This document shows positions 36,748-44,818 of a stretch of DNA of 64,000 nucleotides, in pieces. This stretch comes from Gemmatimonas sp. (lineage in GTDB: Bacteria; Gemmatimonadota; Gemmatimonadetes; Gemmatimonadales; Gemmatimonadaceae). Location of the stretch: the NCBI GenBank assembly GCA_023910675.1, contig JAAVWC010000006.1:1-64000 (forward strand). The letters run 5' to 3'. The position numbers and the translations under genes were made by a program. Under the pieces are notes generated by a model. That model did no database searches. It was not told where the DNA came from and saw only the letters and a list, made by a program, of their open reading frames with translations. The number at the start of each line of letters is the position of its first letter. Position 1 is the first letter of the stretch.

Positions 36748-37665
36748 TCAGAGGTAGTTGGCCAGGCTGAGCCCGAGGATACGCGTGGTCGCTTTCATGG
36801 CTGCCTGATAAAGAGATTCCCTGCCGGACAGTTCGACCATCGCCTCGCCGATATTCGTATCGCGAAGGTCCGAGCGATAGGTCTTCAGGTTCAGTTCGAT
36901 GGTATCGAGATTGGTCTTCGCGCCTTCCATTTCGTTGATGCGGGCACCGTTCGTTCCCACCAGCGCCTGCACGTTGCTGTTCGCAGCGGTGAGGCGATCG
37001 GTCGCGACTTTAATGGCGGCCGGATTGTTGTTGCCGAGCGCATCGGATAGCGCGCGCAGAGCATCGAGCGCGTCGGTATCGAGGAAGACTTGCGTGCCGT
37101 TGTGATTCGGCGTGACGAACTTGCCGTCCCCCACTTCGAGCGTCGTATTGCCGCTCGGATTGACGGGGTTGTTATTGGTATCGACGAGACGGGAAAAGCT
37201 CCCCGTGGCTGGCGCGGGGGTGGCAAACGGCGCTTCGCCAGCGCGCGTCCCCCCAAACAGGTACTCGTCGCCGAAGCGCGTATTGCCGAGGTCGGCCGAC
37301 AGATTGATCAGCTGATCGATTTCCTTCTTGACGGTCAGGCGCGACTGCGCGTTGGCGGTGGCCGTGGACTGACTGATGCCGAGCTCGATGGCGCGCGTCA
37401 ACGACTTACCGAGCAGATCGAGGGCGCTCTCTTCGGCTTGCGCGCGGTTCATCCCGGCGTCGGCATTGCGCCGATACTGATTCAGGGCACGCATCGAGCT
37501 GCCAATGCGGACGATTTGTCCAGCGCTGGTCGCGTCGTCGGACATCTTGCGGATCTTCACACCGGTCGCGATGTCGTCGCGGGTGCGATCGATCCCCTGC
37601 AGACCTTGCTGAAGACGGAGCTGGCTCCGGGAGGTGATGATCGAGTTGGAGACGCGCATTGGCAC
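36748..37665 (-). CDS. flgL: Flagellar hook-associated protein 3 FlgL
   Basis: 305 residues. Flagellin-like N terminus (MRVSNSIITSRSQLRLQQGLQGIDRTRDDIATG) and C terminus (LVELSGRESLYQAAMKATTRILGLSLANYL), with FGDEYLFGGTRAG in the middle, identify FlgL. It joins hook and filament. The start is likely the second ATG (37659), as MRVSN is the family start. Its usual partner flgK is not next to it and not in the window. A sigma28-like promoter precedes it. Confidence 0.94.
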   Translation of the reverse strand: MPMRVSNSIITSRSQLRLQQGLQGIDRTRDDIATGVKIRKMSDDATSAGQIVRIGSSMRALNQYRRNADAGMNRAQAEESALDLLGKSLTRAIELGISQSTATANAQSRLTVKKEIDQLINLSADLGNTRFGDEYLFGGTRAGEAPFATPAPATGSFSRLVDTNNNPVNPSGNTTLEVGDGKFVTPNHNGTQVFLDTDALDALRALSDALGNNNPAAIKVATDRLTAANSNVQALVGTNGARINEMEGAKTNLDTIELNLKTYRSDLRDTNIGEAMVELSGRESLYQAAMKATTRILGLSLANYL

Positions 37666-37719
37666 CGGGGCTGATCAGTCGTGAGCACGGCTCCGGACGG
37701 AGTCGCCTGCTGTGAGCGA

Positions 37720-37746
37720 GTATCGGAAGCCCGCCGCCGTCCTTGA
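37720..37746 (-). promoter_or_regulatory. Sigma28 (FliA) promoter for flgL-fliW and the glycan run
   Basis: Minus strand TCAA-N15-TCCGATAC, 54 bp before flgL. Thirteen further same-strand genes follow with small gaps, so this may be the main promoter for the island. Confidence 0.7.
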
Positions 37747-37811
37747 GCCAACTGAGCCGTCTCGGCGATCGGTCCCATGGGACTTTAGCGTTTTGGCGAC
37801 AAAGCGGCTAA

Positions 37812-37833
37812 TTTTGCCGGGTGCTTCCCGGTA
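37812..37833. promoter_or_regulatory. TTTTGCCGGGT element with CCCGGTA inverted partner
   Basis: The 11-mer TTTTGCCGGGT (37812-37822) recurs exactly at 39490 and 52055, each upstream of a flagellar gene start; here it is 108 bp before the NtrC-type regulator gene. CCCGGTA follows at 37827-37833, as it does after the 39490 copy. Candidate activator-binding site. Confidence 0.5.
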
Positions 37834-37929
37834 CAAGGACGCGCACAGCGGACGCGGGTCACACCGGCGGCAAAAAGCTCACAGGTGAGCAGCCGGTGCA
37901 TCCTCGGCCGGTCACCCCCTCCAGCCGCC

Positions 37930-39411
37930 ATGGCCACGATCCTGTACGTCGATGACGAAGCTGCAGTCGGCCTGATCCTCGAGGACACCCTCGCGCAGTC
38001 CGGTCATTCGCCTGTCGGCGCGCGCAGCGTTCCCGAGGCGTTGCAGGTGCTGGAGCGTGGGGGCATCGACCTCATCATCTCCGACTACCGAATGCCGGGG
38101 ATCACGGGACTGGAGTTCATCCAGCTGCTCACCCGTGAGGGATACGACATCCCGCTCATCATGCTCACCGGGCATGCGAGCATCGAGCACGCCGTGGCAA
38201 GTATCAAGGCCGGCGCGATCGACTACATCACCAAGCCGGTCCGTCCCCAGCAGCTGGAGCTGGCGGTTGACCAGGCGTTGGAGTTCGTCCGCCTCCGTCG
38301 CGAGAACGAAGCCCTCCGCAAGGAGGTCATGCAGTTCCGCAACGAACGGCAGATCATTGGCGACTCCCCCACCATCCGGCGCATTCTGCAGACGGTGAGT
38401 ATGGCCGCGCCCACCCGGGCGACGGTGCTCCTGCAAGGCGAGTCGGGGACGGGTAAGGAGCTCTTCGCCCGCGCCATTCACGACCAGAGCGAGCGGCGCG
38501 ACAAACCGTTCATCAAGCTCAACTGCGCCGCGCTGCCCGAAGGGCTGATCGAATCGGCGCTCTTCGGGCACGAAAAAGGCGCCTTTACGGGCGCCATCAA
38601 GCGGGTGGAGGGGGCGTTCGAGCGCGCCAACCGTGGGACGCTGCTGCTCGACGAAGTCTCGGAAATGCGCCTCGACCTGCAGGCCAAACTCCTGAGAGTG
38701 TTGCAGGAGCAGGAGTTCGAGCGCGTGGGTGGAACGGCACCCATCAAGGTGGATGTCCGTATTGTGGCCACGACCAATCGCGATCTGGCCATGGAAGCCG
38801 ATCACGGGACGTTCCGGCAGGACCTCTACTATAGACTGTCCACGATTCCGGTCCTGATTCCGCCGTTGCGAGACCGCCCGGAGGACATCCCGGTGCTCGC
38901 GCTCCGCTTCACCATGCGCGTTGCGGCGGAACTGGGCAAGAAAATCGACGGGCTCTCCCCCGATGCCCTCGAGGCGCTCCAGCAGTACCCGTGGCCCGGC
39001 AACGTGCGCGAGCTTCAGCATGTGATCGAGCGGGCGGTCATTCTGACCCCGGACCCGCTCATCCAGCCGCACTGCCTGGAAGGAACGCGGTTTGGCCTGG
39101 CGCATTCTTTGGGGGCCCCCAACATGCGCCCTCGGGCCTTTGCCACACCGGGCATGTCTCCGATGTTGGCGGTCTCCGGTGCGCCCGCCGCGCCCGCCGC
39201 AGCCGGTGCGGCCGGTACGGCCGGTGGTGGAAACAGCGCCGGGATCGCCCTCAACTCCCTCAATGTGGCCGATGCCGAGCGGGTCCTTATTCAGCATGCG
39301 CTCCAAGCTGCCGATAATAACCGGACGAAGGCGGCAGAACTTCTGGGCATCAGCGTGCGCACCCTGCGCAACAAGCTGAACGGCCCGGGCAAGGACGGCG
39401 ACGAGGAGTAG
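37930..39411 (+). CDS. NtrC-family sigma54-dependent response regulator (FlrC/FleR-like)
   Basis: 493 residues. Receiver domain with phospho-acceptor Asp52 (LIISDYRMPGITG) and Lys102; AAA+ domain with Walker A GESGTGKE (170-177), the sigma54-contacting loop GAFTGA (217-222), Walker B LLLDEV (Asp241) and the WPGNVREL arginine-finger helix; an Ala/Pro/Gly-rich linker; and a Fis-type HTH (NNRTKAAELLGISVRTLRNKL). It should activate the sigma54 promoters of the plus-strand flagellar operons. No kinase is adjacent; the soluble kinase at 9450-10121 is a candidate. The ATG was chosen at the receiver start. Confidence 0.93.
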   Translation: MATILYVDDEAAVGLILEDTLAQSGHSPVGARSVPEALQVLERGGIDLIISDYRMPGITGLEFIQLLTREGYDIPLIMLTGHASIEHAVASIKAGAIDYITKPVRPQQLELAVDQALEFVRLRRENEALRKEVMQFRNERQIIGDSPTIRRILQTVSMAAPTRATVLLQGESGTGKELFARAIHDQSERRDKPFIKLNCAALPEGLIESALFGHEKGAFTGAIKRVEGAFERANRGTLLLDEVSEMRLDLQAKLLRVLQEQEFERVGGTAPIKVDVRIVATTNRDLAMEADHGTFRQDLYYRLSTIPVLIPPLRDRPEDIPVLALRFTMRVAAELGKKIDGLSPDALEALQQYPWPGNVRELQHVIERAVILTPDPLIQPHCLEGTRFGLAHSLGAPNMRPRAFATPGMSPMLAVSGAPAAPAAAGAAGTAGGGNSAGIALNSLNVADAERVLIQHALQAADNNRTKAAELLGISVRTLRNKLNGPGKDGDEE

Positions 39412-39472
39412 ACTCGGCATGTGTTGCCGAGCAAGCGCCAACTTTCCACACGGCAACTTGGATCACACTCCG

Positions 39473-39504
39473 CCCGGCAGAAGTTTCCCTTTTGCCGGGT
39501 TTTG
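39473..39504 (+). terminator. Terminator after the NtrC-type gene
   Basis: Stem cccggca / tgccggg with a 13-nt loop followed by TTTTG, 62 bp after the stop codon. The right arm overlaps the TTTTGCCGGGT element, so either reading is possible. Confidence 0.5.
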
Positions 39505-39516
39505 TCGTACCCGGTA
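39490..39516. promoter_or_regulatory. TTTTGCCGGGT element upstream of flgB
   Basis: TTTTGCCGGGT at 39490-39500 followed by CCCGGTA at 39510-39516, 131 bp before the flgB sigma54 site; same arrangement as before the NtrC-type gene. Confidence 0.5.
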
Positions 39517-39554
39517 ATTTGTGCCTGCCTCTCCGTGAGGCGTTGCTGTGTATT

Positions 39555-39575
39555 TGTAAACTATTGTCAGACAAT
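39555..39575. promoter_or_regulatory. AT-rich palindromic element upstream of flgB
   Basis: TGTAAACTATTGTCA (39555-39569) differs at two positions from 56362-56376 upstream of fliQ; it extends into a perfect palindrome ATTGTC-A-GACAAT (39563-39575). 66 bp before the sigma54 site. Confidence 0.5.
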
Positions 39576-39620
39576 CACTTGAAGCGAACTTGCGCATCAG
39601 GTTGCGCGGCCTCGTCCGTT

Positions 39621-39636
39621 TGGCCCGCCCATTGCT
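39621..39636 (+). promoter_or_regulatory. Sigma54 promoter for flgB operon
   Basis: TGGCCCG-CCCA-TTGCT matches TGGCACG-N4-TTGCW with the exact GG-N10-GC spacing. Transcription would start near 39647, 36 bp before the flgB ATG. Confidence 0.8.
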
Positions 39637-39682
39637 TTTGACCGTACCGGATTCCCTCGCTCTTTCATTTCCGGTACTGCTC

Positions 39683-39982
39683 ATGCTCTTCGGACTCATC
39701 GATCGCACCACCCGCGCCGCGTCGCTCAAGTCGTCGCTCGACCAGAGCGTCGAACGGTCGCGTGGCATTGCGGACCGCGTCTCCAAGGCGACGCTGCAGA
39801 ACGGCGACGGCTTTGCCCTCGAGGCCAAGGCCGGCACGGCGCAGCCCACGGCCAACCCCGTGAATGTAGAAGACGAGATGGTGGCGCTCGCCGACGAACA
39901 GCTTCGCGTCCTCGCGACGTCGCGCCTCTTGGAAAAGACCTATACCAGCCTGCGCAGCGCCATCAAGGGTGGGAACAGCTGA
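39683..39982 (+). CDS. flgB: Flagellar basal-body rod protein FlgB
   Basis: 99 residues, short for FlgB (usually ~130). The C-terminal block NVEDEMVALADEQLRVLATSRLLEKTYTSLRSAIKGG is the conserved FlgB end. The usual N-terminal Asn-rich rod motif (NxANxxTPGF) is missing, so this FlgB lacks part of the canonical N terminus. The ATG was chosen because the upstream extension would run through the sigma54 promoter. It overlaps flgC by 1 nt (TGATG). Confidence 0.88.
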   Translation: MLFGLIDRTTRAASLKSSLDQSVERSRGIADRVSKATLQNGDGFALEAKAGTAQPTANPVNVEDEMVALADEQLRVLATSRLLEKTYTSLRSAIKGGNS

Positions 39983-40608
39983 TGCCGGTCAACCCGACCC
40001 GCCAGCCGGCGCTGCTCCCCATTCCGGGACAGCAGGTGGTTCGCCCGATGTTCAAGTCCATGGGCATCGCGGCGAGCGGCATTTCGGCGCAGCGCCAGCG
40101 CATGGAAATCATCGCACAGAACATCGCCAACGCCGACGTCACCCGCGGCGCCGATGGCCAGCCCTACAAGCGTCGCGACGTGGTGCTCGAAGCCGCGACG
40201 TCGCAGAACGCGCTCTTCAATCCCGGTAACCCGGCCGCGCAGGCGATGGGCTCGCGCTCGACGCGCAACGGTGGCGTTTTCGGTTCGCCCGCGTTCGACG
40301 TGCCAGCCACGGAAGATGGTCCCAGGGCGATCGAAGTCCCGGTGCTCGGCGCGCAGGGCGGTGTGAATGGCCCTCTGGGCGGTGAGTACGGCGTGCGCGT
40401 CGCCGGCATCGCCGAAGATCAGGGCGCTGGCCGCCTCGTGTATGAGCCTGGTCATCCGGACGCGAACGAAGCCGGCTACGTGCGCTACCCCGACGTGGAT
40501 ACCACGCAGGAACTCGTGAAGCTGATGGACGCCAAGCGCATCTACGAAGCCAACGCCGCGGTGTTCACCACCGCCAAGTCGATGCTCCGCGCCGCGCTCG
40601 ACATCTGA
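39982..40608 (+). CDS. flgC: Flagellar basal-body rod protein FlgC
   Basis: 208 residues. Rod motif GIAASGISAQRQRMEIIAQNIANADVTRG and C-terminal YVRYPDVDTTQELVKLMDAKRIYEANAAVFTTAKSML are diagnostic. A 22-residue N-terminal extension before MFKSMG and a ~40-residue central insertion make it longer than most FlgC (~135-150). An internal start at 40048 would give the canonical N terminus, but the TGATG overlap with flgB favours the longer form. Confidence 0.93.
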   Translation: MPVNPTRQPALLPIPGQQVVRPMFKSMGIAASGISAQRQRMEIIAQNIANADVTRGADGQPYKRRDVVLEAATSQNALFNPGNPAAQAMGSRSTRNGGVFGSPAFDVPATEDGPRAIEVPVLGAQGGVNGPLGGEYGVRVAGIAEDQGAGRLVYEPGHPDANEAGYVRYPDVDTTQELVKLMDAKRIYEANAAVFTTAKSMLRAALDI

Positions 40609-40645
40609 CGAGAGCACCGACGATTCCCAGTAACACCCCATTGTT

Positions 40646-40722
40646 GCGGCGGGTCCGGGGTTCGGTGCGAGGTCACCTCCTCCTCCTCCTCTCCGACACC
40701 GCATCGGATCCCGGCCCGCCGC
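40646..40722 (+). terminator. Long imperfect hairpin between flgC and the next gene
   Basis: Arms gcggcgggtccggg and cccggcccgccgc pair with one bulge and enclose a tcc-repeat tract (five consecutive cctcct-type triplets). It is followed by gcttcgtttt. It may attenuate flgBC transcription or set unequal expression. Confidence 0.4.
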
Positions 40723-40762
40723 TTCGTTTTCGCCCCACTCCTCGCTGCACCCGATCAGGCTT

Positions 40763-41146
40763 ATGAGCATCAACGGCATCACCAACTCGCCTCTGCTTCC
40801 CAACCTCGGCGCGACGCGCGCCGAGCAGGCGCGCACGCAGAACGCTGGCCAGACTGGCCTCGATCGCGCGGGCGTGGCCACACAGCAGGCGCGTACGGCC
40901 GCCAATGCCAACGCCCTCAAGCCGCAGACGCCGATTGCCGGCCAAGGGGCGGCGCAGTCGGTCGTTCCCGCCGAAGCGCCGGCAGGCACCGATCCGTCGT
41001 TCTGGAGTGTGCTCACCACGGAAGAGCGGAACTTCTTCGCGAAGACCGCCAACCTTGGTCCGCTTACCTACAGCCGCTTCAAAGCCGCTTCCGATCCGCA
41101 GACGCCGCCCGCGGCGCGCGGCGTTCGGCTCGATGTCCGCGCGTAA
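40763..41146 (+). CDS. Small hypothetical protein in flagellar operon
   Basis: 127 residues, Ala/Gln/Asn-rich N terminus (low complexity, likely disordered) and a more ordered C-terminal segment SFWSVLTTEERNFFAKTANLGPLTYSRF. It is located between flgC and fliE with a 154-bp leader containing a large hairpin. No family recognised; position suggests a rod/export-associated or secreted flagellar protein. Confidence 0.65.
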   Translation: MSINGITNSPLLPNLGATRAEQARTQNAGQTGLDRAGVATQQARTAANANALKPQTPIAGQGAAQSVVPAEAPAGTDPSFWSVLTTEERNFFAKTANLGPLTYSRFKAASDPQTPPAARGVRLDVRA

Positions 41147-41171
41147 GTCTTCTTCCTGACCGGACCCGCTC

Positions 41172-41486
41172 ATGCAGACCCGTCTCGATCTCTACGCCCG
41201 CGGCCTGACCCTTCCCGGACAGGACAAAGCGCTTGCGACCCAACTCCCCATTACGGGCGAGAGCAACAACAGCTTTGGCGACACACTTACCAAAGTGATC
41301 AACGAAGTCTCCGACACACGCGATCACGCGGGGGATCTCGTGCAGCGCTTCGCGAGCGGCGAGAACGTCGAACTCCACCAAGTGATGGCGGCGAGTGAAG
41401 AAGCCGGCGTCGCGCTCGACCTGATGATCGAACTGCGCAATAAGGTCGTCGAGGCCTATCGCTCAGTGATCTCGATGCAGTCTTGA
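41172..41486 (+). CDS. fliE: Flagellar hook-basal body protein FliE
   Basis: 104 residues. The C-terminal pattern FASGENVELHQVMAASEEAGVALDLMIELRNKVVEAYRSVISMQ is FliE. It joins the MS ring to the rod. Located directly before fliF as in most flagellar operons. Confidence 0.94.
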   Translation: MQTRLDLYARGLTLPGQDKALATQLPITGESNNSFGDTLTKVINEVSDTRDHAGDLVQRFASGENVELHQVMAASEEAGVALDLMIELRNKVVEAYRSVISMQS

Positions 41487-41499
41487 GTTACTACCGCAC

Positions 41500-43110
41500 A
41501 TGAACTCCCTCCTCGAATCGTTTGCAGGCCGTGGACGTCAGATCGCCTTCGGCGCGATTGGCGTACTCATGACCGCACTCGTGTTTGGCGTTTCCCGTTG
41601 GGCGACCGCTCCCACCATGGTGCCGTTGTACGCCGACGTGCCTGTGGAGAATGTGAAGGCGATGACCGACAAGCTGACGGAAGCGGGCATCACCTACGAA
41701 CTCGATCGCACGGGCAGCACCATCATGGTGGCGAGTGCCGATCTCGCGCGCGCGCGGGTCGACCTTGCTGCTGGTGAAGTGCCGAACAACGGGCGCCCCG
41801 GTCTCGAGCTGTTCGACAAGCCCACGTGGGGCATGACCGACTTCACGCAGAAGGTGAACTACGGCCGCGCCCTCGAAGGAGAGCTCGAGCGCACGATCAG
41901 CAAGATGAAGAACGTGAAGGCCGTGAAGGTCCACCTCGCGCTCGAAGAGGACAAGGCGTTCAAGCAGAGCGAGCGCCCGAGCAAGGCCTCGGTGACGCTG
42001 ACGATGAACAGCGGAGACGCCCCTGCGCCGTCGACCGTCCAGGGTATTGCGCAGCTCGTCGCGAGCAGCGTGGGTGGACTCGAGCCGGAGCATGTCACGA
42101 TCGTCGACGAGCGCGGCCAGGCGTTGACGATGCAGGACGAGGGCTCGCTCGCCGGCCTCACGAGCCGTCAGCTGACGGTGCAGAAGGAAGTCGAAACGTA
42201 TATGGAGCAGAAGGCGGACAAGCTGCTCTCGAGTCTTGTGGGTGGTGGGAACGCGCGCGTGCAGGTTGCGGCGGCGATCAACTTCGACAAGGTCGAGCGC
42301 ACCGTGCAGGCCGTCGACCCCGAGAAGCAGGCGATGACCACCGAGCAGAAAGCGGAAGTCACGCCCAGCTCGCCGCAGCAGGGCGCCGGCTACAGCACGT
42401 CGGCTACGTCGTACGAGAATACCAAGAGCGTGGAAAGCTTCAGCGGCGCCATCGGCAACGTGAAGAAGCTCACGGTCGCGGTGCTCGTTGCGGACAAGGT
42501 CACGATGCCGGTGCCCGACACCACGGCGACGGCACCGGCCGCGCCGGTGATTACGGCGCGCACCCCCGAAGAGCTCGCGCGTATCGAAGCGCTGGTGCGC
42601 AACGCGCTCGGCGTCGATTCGACGCGCGGCGACATGATCTCCGTGGTGAGCGCGCCCTTCGATATGCCCATGCCGGTGGTGAGCCCGGTCGATTCGGCGG
42701 CGGCACCGCAGGACGTGATTGCGAAGATCCAGGCGAACCCGAAGCCGGTCGTCGCGCTCGCCGCGCTTGTCGTGCTGCTCATTCTCGGATTGGCGGCGGT
42801 GTTCCTGCTGCGTCCCAAGAAGAGCAAGGAGCTCGCCGCGCCGACGCCGCCTGAAGCGCTCCCGGCCGGCACGGCCTACGCCGAACTGCCCGCGAGCACG
42901 CAGATGCAGATGGCCATGCAGGACATGCCGGACATGCAGACGATGCCGGAGGAAGACCAGGACGACCAGCAGGAAGAGATCGAGGAGCGTCGCGCGACCA
43001 TCAAGCTGCCGCCGTTGCCTACCACCCCCGAACGCGAACAGGCTATTGCCACCGTGGAGCAGCGCCCCGAAGCCGCGCTCCGTGTGACCCGTCAGTGGCT
43101 CCGCCAGTAA
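41500..43110 (+). CDS. fliF: Flagellar MS-ring protein FliF
   Basis: 536 residues. N-terminal membrane helix (~18-32), ring-building motifs with VPLYADVPVENVKAMTDKL, MTDFTQKVNYGRALEGELERTI and VKVHLALEEDKAF, a second membrane helix near residue 420 (VVALAALVVLLILGLAAVFLL), and a C-terminal cytoplasmic tail that binds FliG (VTRQWLRQ). It forms the base of the basal body and the export gate housing. Its stop TAA directly abuts the fliG ATG. Confidence 0.97.
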   Translation: MNSLLESFAGRGRQIAFGAIGVLMTALVFGVSRWATAPTMVPLYADVPVENVKAMTDKLTEAGITYELDRTGSTIMVASADLARARVDLAAGEVPNNGRPGLELFDKPTWGMTDFTQKVNYGRALEGELERTISKMKNVKAVKVHLALEEDKAFKQSERPSKASVTLTMNSGDAPAPSTVQGIAQLVASSVGGLEPEHVTIVDERGQALTMQDEGSLAGLTSRQLTVQKEVETYMEQKADKLLSSLVGGGNARVQVAAAINFDKVERTVQAVDPEKQAMTTEQKAEVTPSSPQQGAGYSTSATSYENTKSVESFSGAIGNVKKLTVAVLVADKVTMPVPDTTATAPAAPVITARTPEELARIEALVRNALGVDSTRGDMISVVSAPFDMPMPVVSPVDSAAAPQDVIAKIQANPKPVVALAALVVLLILGLAAVFLLRPKKSKELAAPTPPEALPAGTAYAELPASTQMQMAMQDMPDMQTMPEEDQDDQQEEIEERRATIKLPPLPTTPEREQAIATVEQRPEAALRVTRQWLRQ

Positions 43111-44160
43111 ATGAGCACTATGGTTACCCTCTCCAAGAACGCCGCCGATCGCCTCGCCCCAGACCGTCTGAGCGGGCGCCAGAAAGTCGCCATCCTGTGT
43201 ATGGCCGTCGGCGCCGAAGCGGCGGGAAAGCTCACCGCCACGCTGCACCCCGAGGAAGCAGAAATCGTCGCGCTCGAAATGGCGCAGCTGAATAGCGTGC
43301 CGCCCGCGACGATCAATTTCGTCCTCAACGAATGGCTCGAGCTGACACTCGGCGTCGACTCACTCAGCACCGGTGGTGTGGAGTTCGCCAAGGACGTGCT
43401 CGAGAAGGCGTTCGGCCCGGCCAAGGCGCAGCAGATCCTCAAGCGTATTCAGGGACAGCTCGCCGACAGCGATCGTTTCGGCCGCCTGCGGCGTGCCGAC
43501 CCCCAGCAGCTTGGCAACACGTTGCGCGGCGAACACCCGCAAACCATTGCCCTCATCCTGGCGCACCTCGATCCCGCACACACGGCCGCCATCATCCGCG
43601 AGTTCGAACCCGCGCTCGGCGGTGAAGTGATGTTCCGTATTGCCAAGATGGAGAAGGTCTCCCCCGAGATGATTTCGCTCGTGGAGCGCGCCATCGGGAA
43701 CCAAGCGGATCTGGCGTTCTCGCAGGGCATGTCGAGTGTTGGTGGACCGGCAGCCGTGGCGGCGGTGCTCAACCTCGTCAGCAGCTCGCTCGAGAAGGAA
43801 GTGCTCGATCTCGTGTCGGAGAAGGATCCGAGTCTTTCCGACCAGATCAAGAACCTCATGTTCGTCTTCGAAGACCTCTCCTCGCTCGACGACAAATCGC
43901 TCTCGCGCTTGCTGCGCGAAGTGGACGTCAAGCAGCTGGCGCTCGCCCTCAAGGCCGCCAGCCCCGACCTCAAGGCGAAAATCATGGGGACGATGTCACA
44001 GCGCGCCGTGACAGGGCTCAAGGAAGAGATGGAGTTCCTCGGTCCAGTCAAGATGCGCGACGTCGAAGCCGCGCAGACCGACATCGTATCGAAGGTGCGC
44101 GCACTGGAAGAGACGGGCGAAATCGTGCTGAGTGCCGGCACCGACGATGTCATCGTCTGA
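43111..44160 (+). CDS. fliG: Flagellar motor switch protein FliG
   Basis: 349 residues. FliG_N (KVAILCMAVGAEAAGKLTATLHPEEAE), the middle EHPQTIALILAHLDPAHTAAII, and the C-terminal torque helix region (LSRLLREVDVKQLALALKAA ... LKEEMEFLGPVKMRDVEAAQTDIV) with charged residues are all present. Rotor protein that contacts the stator. The fliH gene overlaps its end. Confidence 0.97.
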   Translation: MSTMVTLSKNAADRLAPDRLSGRQKVAILCMAVGAEAAGKLTATLHPEEAEIVALEMAQLNSVPPATINFVLNEWLELTLGVDSLSTGGVEFAKDVLEKAFGPAKAQQILKRIQGQLADSDRFGRLRRADPQQLGNTLRGEHPQTIALILAHLDPAHTAAIIREFEPALGGEVMFRIAKMEKVSPEMISLVERAIGNQADLAFSQGMSSVGGPAAVAAVLNLVSSSLEKEVLDLVSEKDPSLSDQIKNLMFVFEDLSSLDDKSLSRLLREVDVKQLALALKAASPDLKAKIMGTMSQRAVTGLKEEMEFLGPVKMRDVEAAQTDIVSKVRALEETGEIVLSAGTDDVIV

Positions 44161-44818
44161 GCCGCGCAAGATGCACGCAACGCCTTGGTCCCTCGATGAG
44201 TTCGTGGCACACGACGTGTTCCTATCGCTGTCGCCGTCGCCGTCTGCCGAGTCACACGCCGAGACGACCGTGGACACAGACGCGCTCGAAGCACAATTCG
44301 AGCAGCGCCTGGCCGCCGAGTGCGCCCGCGTTGAGGCTGATGCCTATGCGCGCGGCCGCGCCGATAGCGAACGGTCGGCGCAGGCAACGCTGCAGGATGC
44401 GCTGCAGAGCGCACTGAGCGCACTAGGCGACGCGACGACATCGGTCACGATGCACGAAACCCGTTGGGTGACGAACATCGAGGAGAATATCGCCGCGCTC
44501 GCGGTGAGTGTCGCCAGACACATTGTACAGCGTGAAATCGATGCCGACCCGTCGTTCGTGGCGGGACTCGTGGCGAACGCGCTGGCGCAGTACCCGATCG
44601 ATCAGGAGATCACGGTGCGTCTCTGCCCCGACGATCTCGCGCTCTGCCGACAGGTCATCGAACAGGACATGAACGGCGCGCGCACGATGCGTTGGATCGG
44701 CGATGCCAGCGTCGCGCGCGGCGGGTGCCTGACAGAAGGCCGTGAGCGCATCATCGACGGACGCGTGGATACGGCGCTCGAGCGTGTCTACCGCGCGATC
44801 GCGCAGGTACAGGCATGA
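44147..44818 (+). CDS. fliH: Flagellar export ATPase regulator FliH
   Basis: About 223 residues. Acidic/Ala-rich N terminus, coiled coil (EQRLAAECARVEADAYARGRADSERSAQATLQDAL) and the V-ATPase-E-like C-terminal part (SVARHIVQREIDADPSFVAGLVANAL, WIGDASVARGGCLTE). It inhibits and docks FliI at the export gate. An in-frame start five codons upstream (44132) is also possible; either overlaps fliG. The stop overlaps the fliI start (ATGA). Confidence 0.9.
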   Translation: MSSSEPRKMHATPWSLDEFVAHDVFLSLSPSPSAESHAETTVDTDALEAQFEQRLAAECARVEADAYARGRADSERSAQATLQDALQSALSALGDATTSVTMHETRWVTNIEENIAALAVSVARHIVQREIDADPSFVAGLVANALAQYPIDQEITVRLCPDDLALCRQVIEQDMNGARTMRWIGDASVARGGCLTEGRERIIDGRVDTALERVYRAIAQVQA

